NCBI RefSeq assembly: GCF_000234665.1
Contig: NC_018317.1
Location: forward strand, 467,285 to 531,284
Direction: 5' to 3'
Origin: Leishmania mexicana MHOM/GT/2001/U1103
Lineage: Eukaryota; Euglenozoa; Kinetoplastea; Trypanosomatida; Trypanosomatidae
Length of the DNA: 64,000 nucleotides
The translations under genes and the position numbers were made by a program. The notes beneath the pieces are model-generated. The model was not told where the DNA came from and did not search any database. It worked only from the letters and a program-made list of their open reading frames with translations. Shown in pieces: positions 58,036 through 64,000 of this stretch; position 1 is the stretch's first letter, and each line of letters opens with the position of its first letter.

Positions 58036-59175
58036 CAGAAAGGCGAGAGAAACGATGGTGTGAGAGAGAGAGAGAAAAGAGAGGGGGGGAGAGCAGAACG
58101 CAAGATGTTGCGCGGTGTCAGGCCCGGCAGTAATGAGAAGGTCAGTGGCGATGAAAGGTTATGATTCGCTGTTTGCGTGAGTCCTTTGATGGTGCTTCTC
58201 GCTTGTTTCCTTCACAAGCACAGGTGTGCAGTCGTGCGCAAGAAAACCTGTCGATCCTTGACCGACATGCGCGAGAGACAACGAGAGAAAAGGGCGGCCA
58301 TGATGAGGGTGAGGCTCGAGGAGATGGAGCTAAGGGCCAACGCTAGATCGGAGTCATTCGCGAGTCAGCATACTCGCCTTCATCAGTCCGATTTTTGGGG
58401 TGTGTGCCATCATGCCCCCCTACACCGAGCCCATGCCGGCAGAAGTTGAGCGCGTCTTTCGTACAAGAACATGCATACGCGTGTACGCCTGTGCCCGTGC
58501 ACTGACGAGACTGCGGGCCCACATGTCCTTCCCTCTTCCTGTCTCACCGGATGGAGACATGAGCGCGGGTCGCCATGGCGCCGGGCTTCCTCTGAAGGCA
58601 CGGGACAGCGGAAAATAGCGAGAGAGAGAGTGAGAAGGGGTCATAAGGGCGCTGGAACTCTTTGTTGCGTGAAACGGAGTTCACCGGTAACGCTGATAGG
58701 TGGAATAACAACCTCGCTTGCACTGAACACACAAAAGAAAAGTCGATCGCCCCCTCCGATCTCGTCGCACACTGAAGTCCCTACAAAGTGTGCACAGAGA
58801 CCGAAACAGCACCCACAGACAGGTGCGCACACACACAGACACACACACACACACAGGGGAGGGAGAGGTAGACATGAGGGAGTGCATGTATGTCCGCCGG
58901 GACGGGTGCACTGGCGTGCCGGCCTAGCAAGAGGAGAAGGTAAGGAGAAGGGAAAGAGCGAGCGAGCGCGAGTTAGTCATCATTCACTTTCCAAGGAACG
59001 CCTTCACCGTCATAAATAGCTAGATGGGCAGCAGGGAGACACAAGAAAGATGCACGTACATGGCAAGGATGAGAGAGGGAGGGGGGAGGTGGACATGAGA
59101 GACCGAGAGTGCGGAGCCACCTCGACAACGAGCACGCACGAGAAAAAAACACAAAAGGGGAGCGCTTGAGGCGAC

Positions 59176-59211
59176 GCACACGCACACGCACACGCACACG
59201 CACACGCACAC
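59176..59211. repeat. CACACG hexanucleotide array, about six copies
   Basis: A perfect run of CACACG units on the plus strand in the spacer. It is a simple-sequence repeat, probably length-variable between strains. Confidence 0.9.
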
Positions 59212-59507
59212 TTCCTCACAAGTGAAATACAAGCGCATGCGAGCTAAGAAAGAAAAGGAAACGAGTCCTGCGCATTGTGTGTCATCGCCTCCGCCAAAAC
59301 GGCTTTCGCTCACACACACACACACACACACACACATTGCAGAGTTGAAGGCAGAAAAAAAAACGAAAAAGAAAAGAAAGCGCAACAGACACCATCGCAG
59401 AGTCCCCAGAGCACCGTGCTCTCTTAAGCAGCGAGACCGTTGTGTAACGGTGACGGAAATGCACACACAAACACAGGTTGCTTTTTTCTGCCAACGCGTG
59501 TGCATTC

Positions 59508-59948
59508 TTTCTGTCACACAGCACCGGCTACACGCCACACTGCACCCCCTCCCCTCCCTCCCCCGCCACGCTGGCCCTGCCGCAGGCCCCACCATCCGCG
59601 CGGTGCGCAGAAGCAGCAGCAGGCACACGCCGGCACAGCAGTGCGCCGACTCCGTCCACTGAGCACGGTCCCCGCCACAAACTCTGCTCACACCCTCTCT
59701 GCAGGTCGCCCCACCTGCTGCGTCCCTCGGGGGTGTCCCCAGGCTCCCCACACCAGGGGGCAGTGCGAGGGTCGGGTGGGATGCGCTCGACTCACGCGGA
59801 CGCTTCGCCCATCACATGGATGGCACAGGCGTGTGCACTGGGGGGGGGGCGTCACCGACAGAAGTGGTTCGGCATGGGCAGGGGATAGAAGCGGGGAGGG
59901 GGAGGGGAGAGAGACGGCTGCCTTGGACTCCTCCCTCACCCAAAGAGT
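59508..59948 (-). repeat. Third, partial copy (441 bp) of the interspersed repeat
   Basis: Matches 49440-49881 in the same orientation, with two substitutions seen by eye and a C-run one base shorter. It contains only the 5' module of the repeat: homology stops at 59508, where the longer copies continue for another kilobase, and at 59948, where the right copy continues into CA-rich sequence. At one of the positions where left and right copies differ it agrees with the left, at others with the right, so it is a mosaic. It lies in the presumed 3' region of the flippase mRNA. Confidence 0.92.
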
Positions 59949-60974
59949 GGGTACTCGATCTCGAGACTAGGATGAAGTATCGTCGGTCATGAGGGCACGG
60001 CTAAACCAACCAAAGCAAACCAAAAATAGCATATATATATATATATATATTATATATATAATATATGATACAATATATAATACTATATATATATATATGT
60101 CTGTGTGTCCGCGTGTGTCTCTGTTTGTGTGTACATGTTTCTTCATACGAGTGTGTTCTCCTGTTGTGTTACGCACTTTTTTGCTTTGTACAAATCGGGC
60201 CTTTTTTTGTTGTTATTTTTGTTCGGGTTCGTCGCAACGGGGGGAGGGAGGGAGTGAGGGAGGCGACGGGGCGTGGGGTCCCTCTGTGTGCACGTGTGAG
60301 GCGCCGACCTCGGCATCGTCGCCGTCTCCGGCACGTGTGCTTCATGGACCGTGCGCCACCCTACAAGACGGAGGAAGCCAACGAAACGGAAAAAAAAACG
60401 ACAAACGAAAACAGCAGAGCAGGAGGAGACTTACGCAGATGCGCAACAACAAAGAAAGAACGAAACAAAAGCATTCGACAGCCCACAGCTGTCGGCACAC
60501 ACATACACACACGTACACAATGTCCCCCCCCCCACCCACCCACCACCCACCACCCACCAACGCACACAGAGAGGAACACACACACACAAAGGCAGGCGGA
60601 CATGCATGTGAAAGTAAAGTGAGCAACAACGCGAAAAAAAACCGCGTACTCATGTTTGATGTGGATTAGGTAGGAAATAGGAGGGAACAGCTCCCTAAAA
60701 GCCAAAGCCATGCAGGTGCACGCGCATCCCGACAGCGACACAGAGAGAAAGGTACAGGCGACGCAGGGGTAGCAAGCGACAAGAGTGCAGCTGCATACCA
60801 AAAAAATACTCACACGTGCACGCACTCCTCTCCCAGACGCTCTGCTCACGTTCCGCCCTCGCCAAGTGACCACCAAGCGCAGACATCCACTCGAGCCACC
60901 GTACGGTCCAGCGCCACACGTTCCTCCTAGTGTCGCTTCCCCCCTCCCCCAGTGCTTGGATCTTCTCTGCCCTC
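59949..60974. other. Spacer downstream of the flippase gene
   Basis: Presumed proximal 3' untranslated region of the P4-ATPase mRNA. It includes the AT array at 60031-60098, a T-rich stretch at 60175-60225, A-rich stretches at 60385-60420 and 60630-60645, and a CCCACC-rich run at 60525-60562. No gene is seen. Confidence 0.5.
60031..60098. repeat. AT-dinucleotide array
   Basis: About 68 bp composed almost wholly of alternating A and T, with three short interruptions, in an otherwise GC-rich region. It is self-complementary and could extrude a cruciform. Confidence 0.9.
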
Positions 60975-63900
60975 TTATGCACTATCGAGCGATCTCCTCC
61001 GCCGCCCACTCTTTTGAAGGGCGTGCTGTCGCTCCGCGACGTCGCGCAGGGTAGGGAAGAGGCTCTTCTGGAACACTATGAAGCCGAGTACGGCCACCAA
61101 CTCGATACCAACGTAGAGGAGCAGGAAGAACCAGTATTTGGCGGTCGACATCAGGTCGAAGGCTTGGTAGTAGAAATTCGTGTCACTGAAGATCGAGGGA
61201 ATGGCGGAGTAGACGAGAAACAACAACAGGAAGAAAGACAGTGCCATCACCATGCCGAAAACTTGCAGCCACTGCCAGTAGCGGATCTGCAGGGCGAAGC
61301 GAGCTTGAATGACGAGGATCAAGCCGCTGAACACGAGCGTGCCGGTCTCAGCGCCAGTGTAGCGTTGATGGGAACCGTCTTGATGGACCAATGTCGGATA
61401 AGCAGCGTAGAAGAGAATCAATGCTGTTATTAGTGATTCGGCGAACCACCGCAGAAGCGTCGTCACGTTAAAGTACTCGCCATGCGACAACGGTGTGTAC
61501 AGCTTCGGCCGCTCCAGCAGGGCCTCTTCGGGGAGGTCCTTATCGAATATGCCTATGAAGAAGGGCGGGACACTTGTCATCAGGACGTTGTAGAAGGTCA
61601 GCATCCACCCATCAAAGAGTGTTAGCCCCGAGAAGCCGACGTAGAAGGCAAAGATGAACTGCACCACCGACACGGTGATGTTCTTGTGGAAGCTAACCAG
61701 AATGCAGCTGGCGTTTCGGAAGAGCGAGTAGCGCCCATGCACCGCGCACAGGCGGCGCAGGTGTTTGAACCGCGGAATCGCGTAGTCGGCGGCGAGGGCG
61801 GCATGTGCACCTTCCAGCCCAATAATGCCCACGCCCACACGTCCCTCCCGGATCATGGACACGTCGTTGGCGCCGTCACCGATGGCCAGCGCTGTCTTAC
61901 CGGTTGACTTCTGGAACATGCGAACGACGCTTGCCTTCTGGATCGGCGTGAGACGACAGCAGACGGCGGAGTTTAACTGATGGGAGATGCGCAGGAACTG
62001 GTTAAAGTAATGCTCCATCGAGATGTTCAGCCCCGGGCCGTCGATGACCAAGGTGCAGCGCCGCTCCTTGTGGGTCCCCTTGAGCGCGATGTGCTGCTCC
62101 ACCACGTCGAGGTCGCGCCCTACGCGCTCAATCGCCTTGGGGTCCGATGGATTCAGATGCCCAATGTCGACGTGGTCGATGAAGTCGTTGCGCGGGTCGC
62201 ACAGGGTCGACGTTGCAGCGATCGTCACGGCAGTCTCACGCTTGTCGCCAGTGAGCATCCAAATGATCACACCGGCGTTCAAGAAAAACGACAGTGTCTC
62301 AGGCACCTCGTCTTGCAGCTTGTCCTCGATGGCGGTGGCGCCGACGAGTCGCATGTCTTGCTCCATCTCTAAGCAGACTTTATCAATCTTGGAGCTGCGG
62401 TTCTGCAGAGACTTGCCGACCTCGACGAACTTCTCGTACCACAGGTCGAACTGGCGGCGTGTGATGTCCTTGGCGCACACCAGCAGTGTGCGGAGCCCCG
62501 ACGAGGACATCTCTGTCAGAGGGATGTCAACACTTTCTATGTGTTCCTGCACATCCGGGGCGCGGCTCAGCTGCGGCCTGATGAAGCTGTCGGCCCCCTT
62601 ATTGTATAGCATAATTTGTTTGGTGTCGCTGTCCTCGACGATGATGCTCATCATCTTGCGGTCCGGCGTGAACTCCAGTGTGGCGAGGATGTTGTACACC
62701 TTACGCGTATCATTCTGCAGGAGGAGCGTGATGGACTTTGTCGTACGGTTGATGAGGCGATAGCCGACAGCAGCAGCGGTCTCGACCAGCGCCACCTCGT
62801 CTGGGGAGCTGCCTTCGTAGATGACACTGAGGCCATCCGTGTCGTCCTTGAAGGGCTGAACCGTGTTGCACAAGGCCAACGCGAGAAAGTACTCCTGCAG
62901 CGGGCCTAGCCTCTTCGACTCGGCCTCCTTGCGCAGCTGCACGATGCATTTGTCCAGGCTGTCGGCCTCGATCGGAATACCGAGAGCGTCGCCTTGCTTG
63001 AACTTCATGACGTTCTCTGTCAACGTCCCAGTTTTGTCGCTGAAGATGAAGCGCACCATTGCCAGCTGCTCGTTGAGGTTCGACGTGTTCGGCTGGCAGT
63101 GCCGCCAGCGGTTGTTCATGTACTCCATCATGAGGCAGTCCATCCGCATCCACTGCGCCTGGATCACCTTGCACAACTCAATCGTGACGAACAGCGAGAT
63201 GGGCACGCAGTAGCTCAGCAAAATGAAATAGCTCAAGTAACGGTACCCCCACAGCGTTATGTTCTGGCGGCTGTTGATAAAGAAGCGGAGGTAAGGCGTT
63301 TCCTTGTACTTGTTGTTCCACCACACTGCCATGGAGGCTAAGATGAAGAGCATGATGTTCTGGAATATGAGGATGGCTATGATAAAGTAGTTCAGCTTGC
63401 GGTCGAGGTTCGACGACTTTGGCGGTTTTGGCTTCAAGTTTCGGAACAGCTTCGTGTCGACACCTGCGTAGGCAACCATGCCCCACGCCCAGTCCGTGTT
63501 GCGTAACACGCAGCCGCGATACAGGAACTGGTCCAGCGAGAGTGCGTGCTCCTCGCCATTGATCTCCAACAGCCCCGTCCACGACAGCAACCCTGGGTCT
63601 GGCTTGCTCGTGTGCAACACAGCTGTGGTATTCATGATTGTCTCAATTTCGCAGAGGCCCCAGGTCACCTCCAAAGCCTTGCGTGGCTTCAGGTTCGACT
63701 CGCCGTCCAGGTTGCACGTGTCTATAAAGGCCTGTCCCTCCTCGAGGGACGAGGAGAGCATGACGACATCGGCGTGCACCTCCTCACTGTTCTTGATACG
63801 TACGACGTCACCAGGGTGGATGTCCTTGCTGTGCACCGAGACGAGCTTGCCTTTTCGCATTACCTGCGTTAAAACCGAGTTGGCACGGTTATCGGCCCGA

Positions 63901-64000
63901 TGTCGCTTGATGTCCTCCACAGCCTCCTTGATGATTGCCACCAGGAGCACGAAGGACAGCGGCGCAATCGCTGTCGCCGGATTCAGCGGAGACACACCCG
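60975..64000 (-). CDS. P4-type ATPase (phospholipid flippase), partial: N-terminus beyond window
   Basis: Membrane pump that flips aminophospholipids or other lipids to the cytosolic leaflet using ATP. About 1007 residues are visible; the frame is still open at the right edge, so the first membrane segment is missing. Hallmarks in order: NPATAIAPLSFVLLVAIIKE near the edge (an early membrane helix ending in the conserved KE); the A-domain LDGESNLK (family usually DGET); membrane segment 4 with VPISLFVTIEL; the phosphorylation motif FSDKTGTLTENV (Asp at 63036-63038); SSPDEVALVETA in the nucleotide-binding domain; KLQDEVPETL; WMLTGDKRETAVTIA; and the hinge AIGDGANDVSMI. Six C-terminal membrane segments follow, ending with a basic tail (LQKSGRRRRSLD). 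Flippases generally need a Cdc50/LEM3 partner, which is not encoded here. Sequence does not settle whether it is the Leishmania miltefosine transporter type or another paralogue. Confidence 0.95.
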   Translation of the reverse strand, partial: GVSPLNPATAIAPLSFVLLVAIIKEAVEDIKRHRADNRANSVLTQVMRKGKLVSVHSKDIHPGDVVRIKNSEEVHADVVMLSSSLEEGQAFIDTCNLDGESNLKPRKALEVTWGLCEIETIMNTTAVLHTSKPDPGLLSWTGLLEINGEEHALSLDQFLYRGCVLRNTDWAWGMVAYAGVDTKLFRNLKPKPPKSSNLDRKLNYFIIAILIFQNIMLFILASMAVWWNNKYKETPYLRFFINSRQNITLWGYRYLSYFILLSYCVPISLFVTIELCKVIQAQWMRMDCLMMEYMNNRWRHCQPNTSNLNEQLAMVRFIFSDKTGTLTENVMKFKQGDALGIPIEADSLDKCIVQLRKEAESKRLGPLQEYFLALALCNTVQPFKDDTDGLSVIYEGSSPDEVALVETAAAVGYRLINRTTKSITLLLQNDTRKVYNILATLEFTPDRKMMSIIVEDSDTKQIMLYNKGADSFIRPQLSRAPDVQEHIESVDIPLTEMSSSGLRTLLVCAKDITRRQFDLWYEKFVEVGKSLQNRSSKIDKVCLEMEQDMRLVGATAIEDKLQDEVPETLSFFLNAGVIIWMLTGDKRETAVTIAATSTLCDPRNDFIDHVDIGHLNPSDPKAIERVGRDLDVVEQHIALKGTHKERRCTLVIDGPGLNISMEHYFNQFLRISHQLNSAVCCRLTPIQKASVVRMFQKSTGKTALAIGDGANDVSMIREGRVGVGIIGLEGAHAALAADYAIPRFKHLRRLCAVHGRYSLFRNASCILVSFHKNITVSVVQFIFAFYVGFSGLTLFDGWMLTFYNVLMTSVPPFFIGIFDKDLPEEALLERPKLYTPLSHGEYFNVTTLLRWFAESLITALILFYAAYPTLVHQDGSHQRYTGAETGTLVFSGLILVIQARFALQIRYWQWLQVFGMVMALSFFLLLFLVYSAIPSIFSDTNFYYQAFDLMSTAKYWFFLLLYVGIELVAVLGFIVFQKSLFPTLRDVAERQHALQKSGRRRRSLDSA

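Larger units (their letters stand above)
57851..59507. other. Spacer between third repeat copy and DRC11-like gene
   Basis: It holds the polypyrimidine tract at 58040-58092, a CA run at 58823-58856, G/A tracts at 58856-58880 and 59070-59090, the CACACG hexamer array at 59176-59211, another CA run at 59312-59336 and an A-rich stretch at 59353-59385. Frames across it are low-complexity. No gene is seen. Confidence 0.5.

Overview
The window looks like nuclear DNA of a Leishmania-type trypanosomatid (kinetoplastid). All twelve genes I can support are long, uninterrupted reading frames on the minus strand with GC-rich third codon positions. They read as one unidirectional block transcribed from position 64000 toward 1. 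Spacers are long and low-complexity (CA/GT runs, G/A-rich tracts that are polypyrimidine on the sense strand), as expected for polycistronic transcription followed by spliced-leader trans-splicing. I see no bacterial-type promoters, operators or ribosome binding sites, no CRISPR array and no tRNA or rRNA gene.

Order in the direction of transcription: a P4-type phospholipid flippase whose N-terminus lies beyond the right edge (60975-64000); an IQ/AAA protein of the DRC11/IQCA1 type, expected in the axonemal nexin-dynein regulatory complex (55013-57850); a PPP-family phosphatase with a PPEF/PP7-like catalytic domain (51180-53261); a largely disordered protein with a C-terminal PIN nuclease domain (43041-46163); an SNM1/Artemis-type metallo-beta-lactamase nuclease (39287-41602); RanBP1 (38079-38555); a 5610-residue HECT ubiquitin ligase with three SPRY domains (18925-35757); two tandem penta-EF-hand proteins (17314-18018 and 15384-16037); a divergent gamma-tubulin-complex-like protein (9693-14516); a leucine-rich-repeat protein (7280-9181); and a small coiled-coil protein of unknown function (4387-5127). 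The genes are not an operon in the functional sense. Their shared transcription only reflects kinetoplastid genome organisation.

The most striking structure is not a gene. A repeat of about 1.36 kb occurs once near the left edge (1986-3343) and again, inverted and nearly identical, at 48442-49803. By eye the two differ by about six substitutions plus the length of one C-run. This pair brackets about 45 kb with nine genes. A third, 441-bp partial copy (59508-59948) lies in direct orientation to the right copy and brackets the phosphatase and DRC11 genes. In Leishmania, such inverted and direct repeat pairs are the known substrates for linear and circular gene amplification, so this interval is predicted to be amplifiable.

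Other points: a roughly 150-residue low-complexity insert just before the HECT catalytic cysteine; a repeated short motif in the disordered part of the PIN protein; a possible upstream reading frame on the SNM1 mRNA; a predicted 5-nt leader on RanBP1; and a coding-like relic at 6207-6398. Start codons were set at the first convincing ATG. Several frames extend further upstream only through non-ATG codons, and those extensions were discarded.
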